Shown here: positions 25,263 through 35,410 of the stretch, piece after piece
How the letters are laid out: each line of letters begins with the position of its first letter
Numbering within the stretch: position 1 is the first letter of the stretch
Source: a virus
DNA length: 63,492 nucleotides
Strand: one strand, 5' to 3'
IMG/VR virus record: IMGVR_UViG_3300044970_000999
Span: 1 to 63,492 of that record
Made by a program: the position numbers and the translations under genes
Notes under the pieces: generated by a model
What the model saw: only the letters and a program-made list of their open reading frames with translations
Database searches by the model: none
Told to the model about the DNA's origin: nothing

Positions 25263-28200
25263 TTATTTTTTATTTAATCCAGCAAGTTTAATTAAATCTT
25301 GAAAATCTGTAATATTTATTCTATTTCCTCCACTTGTAGGTTTAGATTTTTTATTTTTAATTGCCCCACCTTTTTTACCTATTACACCTTCAAAACCTTG
25401 TTGATATACATCTCTACCTGTTCTAGGATCATATCCTCCAGGATTATATCCTTCATAAGCTTTTTGTCTTTCACCTCTTGAAAACTCTGTCATTCCTGGA
25501 ATATACTTAGTTCTTCTTTCATCATAGTAATCTTTAGTATCTGCTAATAAATTCATACCATCTACCATAGCTCTTGAAATATTATCATAGTTAATGGTAC
25601 CAGATTTATTTTCTTTTAATTTTAATTGAGCTTGTGTTGGTAGTTGTTCCATTGTACGCGGACCTTGACCTGCATACATTGGATCATAACATGGACTATT
25701 AGGATCTTTTACTTCATCTTCTGTACAAGGACCTACTTTACCTTGACCAATACCACCTGGTTTTACTATACTATTTGCAGGATATGATACTGAAGAAAAA
25801 TTTATTCCATTATCAGCTCTTACAAGACCACCATTAGCACGGCCAGCATTAAAAATATTTTTCCTTTCTATTTCTCTTGCTTTTTTTCCATATGTATCCG
25901 ATATATTTTCAAAAATTCTTCTTTCTTTATCAGTCATACTCATTATCCTTTGTACAAAATTTTTACCTAAAGCTTTTGCTAGTTGTCTATTTCTATCATC
26001 ATAAAGACTATTTAAAGCGTCATCATAAAGTTTTCTTGACTCAGCTTCTGAATAATTTTTTGAATAATCAATTTTTGGATTAAATCTATTCTTTAAATTA
26101 TATATATCATGATAATAGTATGCAACTACGGGATCAAATTTTTCTGAAGCAGGATTATATCTTGGTGCAAAGTTATTTGTTGGTTGTTGATTTCTTCTTG
26201 CTCCTGTTCCTGTTCTTGTTCTTGTTCCTGTTTGATTTTTAATAACTTCTCTTTGAACTTCAGGTGTTTGTTGAGCAAACCAATCTCTTCCTTCCATTGT
26301 ATTTAAAATAGAATTTGGATTATTAATTGCTATGTCACTTGAAGAACTACCAGTTAATGGATCTACACCAAATTTATATTCTGTAGGTTGTTCATAATCT
26401 GGATTAAATGGCATCATGCTTCTATCATATGGATTAGGAGAGAAATCTGAATTATAAAAGTCTTCATCAGCTACAGGATTGCTACCTGGTTGTTGCATGA
26501 AAACATCTCCTTGATTAAATGAACCATAATTTGAAACACCAGAACCTGAAGTAAATTGACTATCTGTAAATCTTTGTAAATCAGAGTTTGGTTGTTGAAA
26601 GTAATTTTGTACTGGCTGCATGTTAGCATTAGTAACAGGACTTTCAAAAGTTTTTTCATTAACAGGACCTTCTTGTGAAACAGATGTTTGTGAGTTAACT
26701 GGTGATTGTTCAATAATTTGTTCTTCTTCAGTTTCAGGAGTTTCTTGATCTGATTGTGGTTCTTCAGTTTGTGGAACTGATGCAGGTTGATTATTTACAG
26801 CTGGAGTATTTTGCTGTGGAGTAACCATTTCTTCCTCATCATAATATTCAGGAGAATCTATATTAATAGGCTCTCCTGCAGCATTAATTACAGTAAGATT
26901 TCCTTTTGTTGCTGTAGTAGGATTATTATAAATATCTGCAGTTCTTTGTGGTGTAATATTGTTTGCTGCAGCAGGTCTTTGTTGTGCTTGAATTGCAGAT
27001 GTGCTTGTAGATGCTCCTACTGTAGGCATAGAAGGTCCAGCACCTGGAGTTGTATTTAATGCACTTGTAGAAGCTATGTTTACAGGTGTTCCAGGTGTAC
27101 CAGTAACTAGATCAGCACCTTGAGAACGGGTCATACTTGAAACAGGTGTATAAGGATTTTCTACTTTAAGATTTGATGCTGGAGTAGTTGATTGTTGTGT
27201 ATATGGTTCATCATCTTCTAAAGGTTTTCCATATTTTATTCTTTGTATTAGATCATTAGCATTAAGTCTTAAACCTGCCAGACCCATACCTTTATATTTA
27301 TTTCCTCTACGTTGTTCAGTAGCTCCAGTTTGTTGAGAAACATTAGATGATGCTCCACTAGTACCTGTTGATCCTGTAGCTATTTGTTCTGGTGATCCAT
27401 AGTTTAAAGTCCAAATGCGATCTTTATTAAAACCAAGATTTCTTTCAAACCAATTACCATCTTGTTTTCTTTCTTTAGAGAATTTTACTCCAGTAGGTAG
27501 TAATCCTGATTTAGTTATAGCAGCTGCTGTTGCGGCATATTCTGCAGGATCTCCAACAGGACTAAATGTTCTTGGTCCTCTTGTAAAAGGTGAGTACATA
27601 TTAAAATATGGTTGGTATCTTCCTCTTCCACCAAAGTAACCTCTTTGACCATATTGTGGATAACCCCATACAGGTTGTCCCATACCAGCTGGATTAAAAG
27701 TTTTAGTATTTAGATCAGCAGTAAAAAAATCTCCTGGTCTAAATCCTCCTTGGTATTGACCTGTTGCATAAATTTTTGAATTATCATATTTAGCATTCTG
27801 ATCTAAAGTTCCAGATGATTTTAAATAATCAAAGGCAGCTCTATTTCCTCTCTCCGATAAATTTGGATTATATCTTTGAAAAGCAGGGCTTTGATATTGA
27901 TTAGTAGGATTACTTTGAATATTACCTGTTACTTTAAATTTATCTGAACCAATATTAAATTCTTCACCTTCAACAGCTTTGTGTAACCCTCCATGCATAA
28001 AATATGCATCTGTTACATCTTTAGAATCTGTATAATCTAAGTCAGCTTGATCTATATAATCTCCACCACCATAAATAAATTTTTGAAGATTTCCATATTC
28101 ATTCATTTGAGGATTCATAATTAATCCTCCATATTGTACAGCTAATTTTTGATTACCTTTTAAATATTTTGCTGCATTCTCTCTCCAAGATTTAAAAATT

Positions 28201-29717
28201 ACATCCTTTACAGATTGAGTACTTCTTTTGTCCTTTAATGCTGCCTTATAAATTTTTCTAATCTTTTCTATTGCAGCATTACTTTCATTTATGTTGCTGC
28301 TTTGAGCCATTTCTATTAAACTTTTTGGTATAGTGTATCTTCCTCCTCGAACATGTAAATGAATATCTTTTGGCATTCTTTTTTGTTCTTCTTCTTGTCT
28401 TTTTTTATTTTCTTTATCTATATCTTCTTGAGGTATTTTAGATGCATCCTCATAGTCATATTCATTTTTTTGAGGATGAGGATTTATACCATCACGAGTT
28501 TCTAGTTCTTTCTTTTTTGGAAATAAATCTAAAGCTCTTTCCCATGCATCTTGATGTTCTTTTAAGTCTGGTGAATATGTAAATTCTTCAGTATTACTTT
28601 TTGGAGTAGATTTCTTTACAGAATTACTTGCAGCACTAGATTGAGTTGCATTAGCTACTTCTTTTATAGATTCATTGTTTACATTGCTACTAATTTCTTC
28701 AACAACTAATCTACCTGGAGTAACTATTTTTTTTGTAAAGCCACCACCAAAGTTTCCATAACTTCCTCCAAATATATTACTTGCAGACACAAATGGATTA
28801 AACTGAATGTCTGCAGACCTTAGACCACCTAAAGGACCAAAATTATAATTTGCTGAAGTTACATTTGCAGGTGTATAAGGAGTTCCAAAAATTTGTCTAT
28901 TAGCTCTTCTTGTTCTTCTTCCACCAAATCTTTGATTGTATATTTGTTCTGCTTGTTTTTTAAGAAAATGATTTCTTGATTGATCTTTAACGCCAGCAAT
29001 AAACTCATTTTTAATTCCAGCATTTTCAGTAGGATTAGTCTCAGTTCCTTTTACTGTTGCTGTATTAGCTTCAGTAACTTCATCTCCTTCTTGTGCTTTT
29101 TTTAACTGATTAAATATTTTTTTTACATAGTTTCTTTTATTTGGTATTCCACCATATCTCATTTCTTCTGACTCATCTTCTTCTTGATTATATGAGTAGT
29201 CATCATCTTCTTCATCAGAATATAAAATTTGATTCATTAAATCTTCTTCTGATATACCTTGCTCAGTTTCTTCTGGCATTGAAGTCTCAGAAGTTTGTGG
29301 TATCATTATTTCTTCCTCTACAACTTCTTCTTGTGGTTGTTCGTTTGATTCAGATATTTTAGATGTAATGTTAGTTACAAACTCTAATATTTGAGGCTGA
29401 GCTTCTTTATACTCTCTTGAGTTTGGCTTTATACCATAAGCATTTGTTAGTATATAGTCAGTAATTGTATTTTCATCACTTCCTTGTTGAGCTAAAGTTA
29501 CTATAACTTGAATAATTTGGTTTTGAAAATCTTCTGAAGATCCTTGTGAAGATTTATTTTGAGAAGCACCTTGCATTTGTTGCATTATACCTGCAGTTAC
29601 TGGAGTCATACCTGACTGCATACCCATTTGTGCTTTTTGAATAAACTTTGCAGTTTTATTTATATATCCACCCTCACCTGTTGGAGATTTATAAATTCTT
29701 ACTTTTTTCTTTGCCAT
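25263..29717 (-). CDS. Low-complexity virion cargo protein with xGG motifs (1,484 aa)
   Basis: No catalytic domain was recognised. The basic N terminus (KKKVRIYKSPTGEGGYINK) is followed by acidic tracts near 135-185 and long Gln/Asn/Ser/Thr/Pro-rich stretches, especially about 850-1150, which should be disordered. Gly-Gly motifs punctuate it: RYGGIPNKRN, QYGGLIMNPQ, IYGGGDYIDQ, MHGGLHKAVE, RANGGLVRADNG, GKKGGAIKNK. Around residue 800 it carries NKYKGMGLAGLRLNANDLIQ, shared with the downstream 1,055-aa protein. The promoter-side gap of 59 bp holds an 18-nt sequence identical to one in front of the 193-aa gene at 43173. It lies just downstream of the multi-hydrolase protein. A flexible packaged protein or a linker between cargo modules would fit; this is inference. 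Confidence 0.78.
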   Translation of the reverse strand: MAKKKVRIYKSPTGEGGYINKTAKFIQKAQMGMQSGMTPVTAGIMQQMQGASQNKSSQGSSEDFQNQIIQVIVTLAQQGSDENTITDYILTNAYGIKPNSREYKEAQPQILEFVTNITSKISESNEQPQEEVVEEEIMIPQTSETSMPEETEQGISEEDLMNQILYSDEEDDDYSYNQEEDESEEMRYGGIPNKRNYVKKIFNQLKKAQEGDEVTEANTATVKGTETNPTENAGIKNEFIAGVKDQSRNHFLKKQAEQIYNQRFGGRRTRRANRQIFGTPYTPANVTSANYNFGPLGGLRSADIQFNPFVSASNIFGGSYGNFGGGFTKKIVTPGRLVVEEISSNVNNESIKEVANATQSSAASNSVKKSTPKSNTEEFTYSPDLKEHQDAWERALDLFPKKKELETRDGINPHPQKNEYDYEDASKIPQEDIDKENKKRQEEEQKRMPKDIHLHVRGGRYTIPKSLIEMAQSSNINESNAAIEKIRKIYKAALKDKRSTQSVKDVIFKSWRENAAKYLKGNQKLAVQYGGLIMNPQMNEYGNLQKFIYGGGDYIDQADLDYTDSKDVTDAYFMHGGLHKAVEGEEFNIGSDKFKVTGNIQSNPTNQYQSPAFQRYNPNLSERGNRAAFDYLKSSGTLDQNAKYDNSKIYATGQYQGGFRPGDFFTADLNTKTFNPAGMGQPVWGYPQYGQRGYFGGRGRYQPYFNMYSPFTRGPRTFSPVGDPAEYAATAAAITKSGLLPTGVKFSKERKQDGNWFERNLGFNKDRIWTLNYGSPEQIATGSTGTSGASSNVSQQTGATEQRRGNKYKGMGLAGLRLNANDLIQRIKYGKPLEDDEPYTQQSTTPASNLKVENPYTPVSSMTRSQGADLVTGTPGTPVNIASTSALNTTPGAGPSMPTVGASTSTSAIQAQQRPAAANNITPQRTADIYNNPTTATKGNLTVINAAGEPINIDSPEYYDEEEMVTPQQNTPAVNNQPASVPQTEEPQSDQETPETEEEQIIEQSPVNSQTSVSQEGPVNEKTFESPVTNANMQPVQNYFQQPNSDLQRFTDSQFTSGSGVSNYGSFNQGDVFMQQPGSNPVADEDFYNSDFSPNPYDRSMMPFNPDYEQPTEYKFGVDPLTGSSSSDIAINNPNSILNTMEGRDWFAQQTPEVQREVIKNQTGTRTRTGTGARRNQQPTNNFAPRYNPASEKFDPVVAYYYHDIYNLKNRFNPKIDYSKNYSEAESRKLYDDALNSLYDDRNRQLAKALGKNFVQRIMSMTDKERRIFENISDTYGKKAREIERKNIFNAGRANGGLVRADNGINFSSVSYPANSIVKPGGIGQGKVGPCTEDEVKDPNSPCYDPMYAGQGPRTMEQLPTQAQLKLKENKSGTINYDNISRAMVDGMNLLADTKDYYDERRTKYIPGMTEFSRGERQKAYEGYNPGGYDPRTGRDVYQQGFEGVIGKKGGAIKNKKSKPTSGGNRINITDFQDLIKLAGLNKK
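27223..27305 (-). repeat. Copy 2 of the KGMGL element
   Basis: This encodes NKYKGMGLAGLRLNANDLIQ, the partner of 24325-24412. The spacing to nearby disordered sequence differs, so the element behaves as a discrete module. Confidence 0.75.
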
Positions 29718-29735
29718 AGTACACTATATATTAAT

Positions 29736-29754
29736 AAATATACTAAAAATAAAT
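29736..29754 (-). promoter_or_regulatory. Candidate phage promoter motif upstream of the 1,484-aa gene
   Basis: The minus strand reads ATTTATTTTTAGTATATT followed by TATTAATA, ending about 18 nt before the ATG at 29717. The first 18 bases are identical to the copy at 43186-43203. Function is inferred. Confidence 0.45.
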
Positions 29755-29776
29755 TTATCCTATAAATCTTATAAGT

Positions 29777-29862
29777 TTAATCTATTTCTTCTACAATATA
29801 CCCACCATCTAAATATTTTTGAATATCTCTATCATCTACTTCTAAAATAAAACCACCCTTCT
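29777..29862 (-). repeat. C-terminal copy of the GGFILE/GGYIVE module
   Basis: This encodes KKGGFILEVDDRDIQKYLDG then GYIVEEID and the stop. The same module, with conservative changes, is inside the same protein at 33772-33860. Confidence 0.8.
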
Positions 29863-32800
29863 TCATATTACCTTTAATTGCATCTTGAAACATCATATTT
29901 ATATTTTGACTACTTGGAGATATTATTTTAGAGAATGCTTCTAATTGTTGAAGTCTTGGATCTGATGTTACAACTTCTTTTTTATTAGGGGACCAATCAC
30001 TATAGTCATCATCATATTCTACTTTAGATTCTGTTTGTAAATCTGGTATTAGTATATCACCAGTAATATCATTTTCATCTGTATGTTCATCATCCTCACC
30101 TGTAAATTCTATTGGCTCTATATGCCAGGGCTCATTACCCATTCTAAAATGTAAACCATACTTTTTAGCATTAGCATGTGCCCATGCTGTTGCTTCTTGA
30201 TTTTCTTCTTTACCTAATGCTCTACTATTTTCATCATGTAGATCAACAGCTAATCCTTTATTATGGTATGAACTTCCAGGAGGAGCAACCCATTTTCTTG
30301 CTACTTCAGCAGAACCATATTTTTTAAGGGCATCTTCCCACAATTGTTTTTGTTTTTCATATGATCTATATCCAGAACCTATTTTTAAATTAATCCCTTG
30401 AGATTTTGCATCATTAATAAATTGAGATAATCTATCTGCAAAATCTTCTTTGAGACCTTCTATACCTTGAATACCACCACCTTTATCCATTTTAGTTAAG
30501 CCACCATATTTCATTTGTGATGACATTCCTTGATTGTACAACTGAAAAATATTTTCAGACGTTGGAGCCATAATTTTACTAAATGCAGCAAGTTGTTCTA
30601 TTCTAGGATCTACTGGTATTGTTTCTTCTTTTTTATCAGAATCAACATAGTGTTTTCTTTTTATAACTTTTACTGTATCTTCAACTTTTCCAGGGATTCT
30701 TTTTATAGTCTTTTTTCTGTTTGGAGCAGTTAAAGATTTACCAGTAAAATTTGATATTCTTTTTTTTACATCTCCTACAGTATAGTAACCTTTTTTTTCT
30801 GAATCAAAAACTGCATTTTGTTTATAAAGAGCATCCTGATTAATTCCAAAAACTTTTGAGTCACTATCTTTAACACCTATTACAAAGTCATCTGGTTTAC
30901 CAACAGCAGCTGGTAAAAAAGTATACATATATAAATCTCCTATGTCTTTTGCTTTACCTGCTATTGGTTTATAAAACTTTTTTACATAGTCTAACTGATC
31001 AATGGCAGACATTTGTTTTAATGCATCTATACTAGTTCCTAAACCTTTAGCTGTGTTTGGCATAAACTGAATCAATCCTACAGCACCAGTATAAGGATTA
31101 ACTGCTGAAGGGTTTAATCTTGATTCATGTTGCATTATACCAACTAAATCATCTACAGTAACACCTAGCTCATCTGCTATTTCTTGCAGCTTATCATTAA
31201 AAAGAGAATTATCTGAAATCTCTATTCCATCATCTGCTTTAAGCAATGAAGATTTTTTTTCAATTAAACCACCAGATTTATAGTTTGCTCCATCATTAGC
31301 ACCATATGCAGCAGCTCCTACTCCAAGTCCTGTTGGTATAATATATGGTAACATGGATTTATATATATTAGGATTAGTCATATCAAACATTCCGTTATTA
31401 CCTATTACTCCCCCATTTTTATACTCTTTGTTTTGCATATAAGCTCCAGCTCCTATTAAAGGAGATACAGTTAACATTTTATTTAATCCTTTTGAAATTA
31501 GCTCGTAATTTTTAGGGTCTGCTTTAATTATATTAAACAATCTTAAATATTTTCCTCCTCCAGCTTCATCAAACATTGCATCTATCATAGTTTCTTTTAC
31601 CATTTCAGGAGTAATTTGAACATAAGAATCTTTAGGAATTTTACCTGTATCCATCATGTATTGCTGGACTTCTCCTAAAAATGCAGATTTTTCTGCTCCA
31701 TCTGACCCAGTTAAAAAATAATCAGTTGCATTTTGCTTATTATTTATTAAAGCTTTATACTCATCTATTTGGACAGGTTTATCAGAAACTGCTTTTCCTA
31801 TCCATTTTTTATCAGGAGTTCCTTCTCTTCTTAAAGTTAATCCTGACAATATATCATCTATTTCTGTAGTAGTTGATTCTAATGCTTTTAATTTTTCAGC
31901 AGGTGTCCCATCAATCACTTTATTTATTTTTGATTGTCTTAAAGCGTTTTGAACACCATGTTCTATTTCATGTCTTACTACTTTTTTAGGAAGTGGATGG
32001 TTAGGATTCATTGCAATTGTATTTTTTGCACCCCTATAATAACCATAAGTGTTAGGGTCTTCTACAATTTTTAAATCTTGTAAAAGCTGTTCTTCTGTAA
32101 TACCTAACTCTTTTAATCTTTTTTGACCCTCTGGAGTTCTTATTCTTTGTTTAAAATTATCAAGAACCTCAATACTTTGTTTATTTGTAGTTTGTGGTAA
32201 TTTATCAAATCTCATTTGTTCATCAAACCATTGATACATTTCTTTTTCTTTATCTGAAAGAGGGTTTTTTTTATAATCAATAGCATTATACTCTTGCAGC
32301 AAAGTTTTATTTTCTGGTATTTCTTTATTCCATTTAGCCCAATCTATTTCTGATTGAAATTTAGAATTAGGAGAACCTGGTAGTTGTTTAGGAACATCTA
32401 TTTTTTTATATCCCTTTAACCAGTGTTGTTTATAAATAGTAGCTTCATTTATTGGAATAAATTTTTCTGGATTTGTATAGACAATATCACCCAAATCTTT
32501 GCCAGATCCAAAATAAGTATTTAACGGAGTAAATCTTGAATCTTTTGCCGCATTAGAAACTTCTGTCATATAAGGACCTGGATACCCTCTATCCCAAACA
32601 TGACCAAAATACTTTCTAGTATCAGATGGAACACCCATTGTATAATAAGTTTCAGGATGTATTATTTTAATATCACTACCTTGAGAACTTGGTCTAAAAT
32701 ATCCACTTTCTAAAGCATCCTTTAAACCAGCTTCATCTCCAATCATTCTATAAGCGGCTTCAGGATTAGGTTTAAATGCCCAAGGGTTATATTTATATGT

Positions 32801-35410
32801 ATTTTTTAAAGGAGTTTCTGTAGTAATAAACTTACCTAAAGTTGAAATAGCTTCTGGTGCTGCAGAAACACCTTTAACAATACCTTTTGTCAAGTTTATT
32901 CCTAATTCAGGAATTCCTTCTAGTCCTGCATATGTTAGTGGATTTAATAATGTTGCTTCTAAGTCAGAAACATTTGCCATTTTTTCACCTGAAACAACAC
33001 CGGGTAATTCTTTATACTCTGATCCTGTTGATAACCCTCTGTTTTTTATATAATTAGTAATTACTGCTCCAGGAATATCTAATGGTGTAATCATCTCAAG
33101 AGCTCCAAAATTTGATTCTGCAATTTCCTTTTGTTCTTTTTTTGTAAGACCTGGAATATTAAACTTTAATACATCACCTTGTTCTCCGGGTAATTGTTTT
33201 ATCAAAAAGTTTCCAAGTTCTTGAGTACCTGCTAAAGCTCTAGACCAATAACTTGGTTGTAATTTAGAACTATATTTGGATTCTGCTAAAGCAGCTCTTT
33301 CTCCAGGTGTAAGTTCATCTACCCACTCTCCACGTCTCTTTGGATTAAATCCTCTTTTATCACCTATTTTGTCTATGGCATAAGTATTTGCTAAGTACTC
33401 ATATTCATCTAAATAATTTTGACGAACATTTGATGGAAAGTATGACATATTAACTCCAGCCAATTTATTCAGTCCTGGATTAGATAAAACATCTAAATAA
33501 TATCTTTTCTTTTCATCCAACCATTGATCTCTTGGATTATTTCTTTTCCACTCATCTCTAAATTTAGCAATATCAGAGGCTGGTCTTGAAACAGTAACTT
33601 CAGCTTCATTTTGAATAAACCTTGCTTCATCAGGATGCTGAGCAACATAATTAGGATCAATAGGGGTAAATGTTCTTCCTGTTGGTACACATGCTTCACC
33701 ATTCCAATAGTGATCAGGTGGACATGTATTAGGATCTCCACCTTTATCCATTCTAGTTAATGAAGGTATAGAAATATCTTCTACTATATAACCACCTTTT
33801 ATGTATTCTTCTATTTCATTATCATCAAGTTCTAATATAAATCCACCATCTTGTTTTCTTATAAGATTGCCTATAGAATGTCCATAGCTTGCTTTCTGTA
33901 GCTCTCCACCATCTTGTTTATTAAACCATCCACTAAGTAAATTGTTAAGCAAAACACTAATGTCATAAAGGTATTGAGAATTATCATTTGATTTTTTAGA
34001 AAAATCAGTAGTATTTATTACATTTTTAGTCCACTTATTTCTTTCAGACAAACCTCTTCTTTCATACTCTTTGAGCATTTTATCTTTATCTCCTTTTACA
34101 ACACCCTCTACAAAACTTGGAAACTTATTTAAAGTTCCTAGATTATATGCATAATCTGTAAGAAGCATTTGACTATTTTGAGGTAATTTATCATAAGTAC
34201 CTTTACCATATTTATCATCTACAAATTTTTCTGCTTTAGTTTGATGTGCTAAAACATCTTTTTTCTGTAAATCTCTAGCTTCCTGTTCAGTTAAACCTGA
34301 ACTAAATGATTCTCCTGGTTGTAACTTGTGACCATAAGCTATAGTATTAGCTCCACCTTCTATACTAGAATGAGGATACCACTTATTATTTCTATAACCT
34401 TTTTTAATAGAGTTTTCTAATGATCTTAAATCAGATAAATATTTTTTTAAAGTATCTGGATCTAAATCTTTAGGGGAAAGTACTCCACCAAATTGTTTCT
34501 TTGAAAAAATAGACGGATTACCTGCTTCTACATACCCCTCATAATCTCTTGCTTCACCCTCTACACTTGTAGGATTTCTATATAAATTTTCTTCAGCCTG
34601 TGCATAAGCTTCTTCTTCAGATATGTTTGGATTTTGTTCAAAAATTTTATTTAGTTCTATATCAAACTCTGCACCTCTTCTATCATAGTAAGAACCTATT
34701 GCTTCATCTGATGCAACATATGGATTAGGTCTTTGACCTACTGCCCCATATGTACTCATTGCTCCAGCTTGATTTTGTAAGTGATGAAATAATTCATGTT
34801 CTCTCCACCAAGGATTATTCATATTTGCAATAGGGTCATTTGGATTTTGTTTTATAACTCCTAATGCTGCATCATAACCATATCTTTCAGTATCTGTTTC
34901 TTCAGGTAAATCAATTACTTCTGGATATACAAAGTTTTTTAAAGCGTCTTTATAATTATTTGGTAATTGATTATATTCAATTTCTCCTCCTGGTTGAAAG
35001 TATGGTGAGTTTGGATCAAAAATTTTATTCTTAACAGACTTTGGTTTTTTAAGTAATGGATTTTTTGTAAATAATATGTTTCTAGACATTAAGCTTTTTG
35101 AATATTTTTTAGATGGTTTTTTAATCCCACCTTTTTTACCCATAGGTATTTCATACACCATGTCTCCTTCAAACTGATAGTTATTACCTGGAGTCATGTA
35201 TTGTGCATTACCTAGATTATCTATACCTAGTAAATCATCTTCTACTCCTTTCATGGTTATCTTTCCAGTAGGTGTAGGCACTGCAGTAGGAAGACCTGGA
35301 TAATCCCATTGTCCTCTTTGTGAAATAATAAATCCCTGAGTAAATCTTTTTAACTCATTTGGACCACCGGGTAAACCAGCTTTTTCATATTTCTTAAATG
35401 ATTTTTTCAT
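29777..35410 (-). CDS. Multi-domain peptidoglycan hydrolase and zincin cargo protein (1,877 aa)
   Basis: Motifs seen in order: HELFHHLQN at 205-213 (HExxH); a phage-lysozyme-like segment at about 315-470, with SSIEGGANTIAYGHKL (Glu351) resembling the T4-lysozyme E...T.G.GH core; a long middle with a possible ADP-ribosyltransferase-like stretch near 880 (PEAAYRMIGDEAGLKDALES); a second HExxH, RHEIEHGVQNA, at 1147-1151; an SLT-type transglycosylase at about 1410-1500 with MQHESRLNP (Glu1429) and AVGLIQFMPNTA; and a VanY/M15B-type D,D-carboxypeptidase at about 1640-1770, with GSGYRS, SSYHNKGLAVD (His1716, Asp1723) and EPWHIEP (His1763). Gly-Gly linkers separate the domains, and a GGFILE...GGYIVE module occurs internally and at the C terminus. 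A hydrophobic MLPYIIPTGLGVGAAAYGA segment could span a membrane. Likely role: cutting glycan and peptide bonds of the wall during DNA entry. The hydrolase calls are family knowledge applied to visible motifs; the ADP-ribosyltransferase call is weak. It overlaps the upstream stop by TAATG. Confidence 0.88.
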   Translation of the reverse strand: MKKSFKKYEKAGLPGGPNELKRFTQGFIISQRGQWDYPGLPTAVPTPTGKITMKGVEDDLLGIDNLGNAQYMTPGNNYQFEGDMVYEIPMGKKGGIKKPSKKYSKSLMSRNILFTKNPLLKKPKSVKNKIFDPNSPYFQPGGEIEYNQLPNNYKDALKNFVYPEVIDLPEETDTERYGYDAALGVIKQNPNDPIANMNNPWWREHELFHHLQNQAGAMSTYGAVGQRPNPYVASDEAIGSYYDRRGAEFDIELNKIFEQNPNISEEEAYAQAEENLYRNPTSVEGEARDYEGYVEAGNPSIFSKKQFGGVLSPKDLDPDTLKKYLSDLRSLENSIKKGYRNNKWYPHSSIEGGANTIAYGHKLQPGESFSSGLTEQEARDLQKKDVLAHQTKAEKFVDDKYGKGTYDKLPQNSQMLLTDYAYNLGTLNKFPSFVEGVVKGDKDKMLKEYERRGLSERNKWTKNVINTTDFSKKSNDNSQYLYDISVLLNNLLSGWFNKQDGGELQKASYGHSIGNLIRKQDGGFILELDDNEIEEYIKGGYIVEDISIPSLTRMDKGGDPNTCPPDHYWNGEACVPTGRTFTPIDPNYVAQHPDEARFIQNEAEVTVSRPASDIAKFRDEWKRNNPRDQWLDEKKRYYLDVLSNPGLNKLAGVNMSYFPSNVRQNYLDEYEYLANTYAIDKIGDKRGFNPKRRGEWVDELTPGERAALAESKYSSKLQPSYWSRALAGTQELGNFLIKQLPGEQGDVLKFNIPGLTKKEQKEIAESNFGALEMITPLDIPGAVITNYIKNRGLSTGSEYKELPGVVSGEKMANVSDLEATLLNPLTYAGLEGIPELGINLTKGIVKGVSAAPEAISTLGKFITTETPLKNTYKYNPWAFKPNPEAAYRMIGDEAGLKDALESGYFRPSSQGSDIKIIHPETYYTMGVPSDTRKYFGHVWDRGYPGPYMTEVSNAAKDSRFTPLNTYFGSGKDLGDIVYTNPEKFIPINEATIYKQHWLKGYKKIDVPKQLPGSPNSKFQSEIDWAKWNKEIPENKTLLQEYNAIDYKKNPLSDKEKEMYQWFDEQMRFDKLPQTTNKQSIEVLDNFKQRIRTPEGQKRLKELGITEEQLLQDLKIVEDPNTYGYYRGAKNTIAMNPNHPLPKKVVRHEIEHGVQNALRQSKINKVIDGTPAEKLKALESTTTEIDDILSGLTLRREGTPDKKWIGKAVSDKPVQIDEYKALINNKQNATDYFLTGSDGAEKSAFLGEVQQYMMDTGKIPKDSYVQITPEMVKETMIDAMFDEAGGGKYLRLFNIIKADPKNYELISKGLNKMLTVSPLIGAGAYMQNKEYKNGGVIGNNGMFDMTNPNIYKSMLPYIIPTGLGVGAAAYGANDGANYKSGGLIEKKSSLLKADDGIEISDNSLFNDKLQEIADELGVTVDDLVGIMQHESRLNPSAVNPYTGAVGLIQFMPNTAKGLGTSIDALKQMSAIDQLDYVKKFYKPIAGKAKDIGDLYMYTFLPAAVGKPDDFVIGVKDSDSKVFGINQDALYKQNAVFDSEKKGYYTVGDVKKRISNFTGKSLTAPNRKKTIKRIPGKVEDTVKVIKRKHYVDSDKKEETIPVDPRIEQLAAFSKIMAPTSENIFQLYNQGMSSQMKYGGLTKMDKGGGIQGIEGLKEDFADRLSQFINDAKSQGINLKIGSGYRSYEKQKQLWEDALKKYGSAEVARKWVAPPGSSYHNKGLAVDLHDENSRALGKEENQEATAWAHANAKKYGLHFRMGNEPWHIEPIEFTGEDDEHTDENDITGDILIPDLQTESKVEYDDDYSDWSPNKKEVVTSDPRLQQLEAFSKIISPSSQNINMMFQDAIKGNMKKGGFILEVDDRDIQKYLDGGYIVEEID
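33772..33860 (-). repeat. Internal copy of the GGFILE/GGYIVE module
   Basis: This encodes KQDGGFILELDDNEIEEYIK then GGYIVEDI, between the lysozyme-like part and the central region. It is about 70 percent identical in protein to the C-terminal copy at 29777-29862. Confidence 0.8.
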
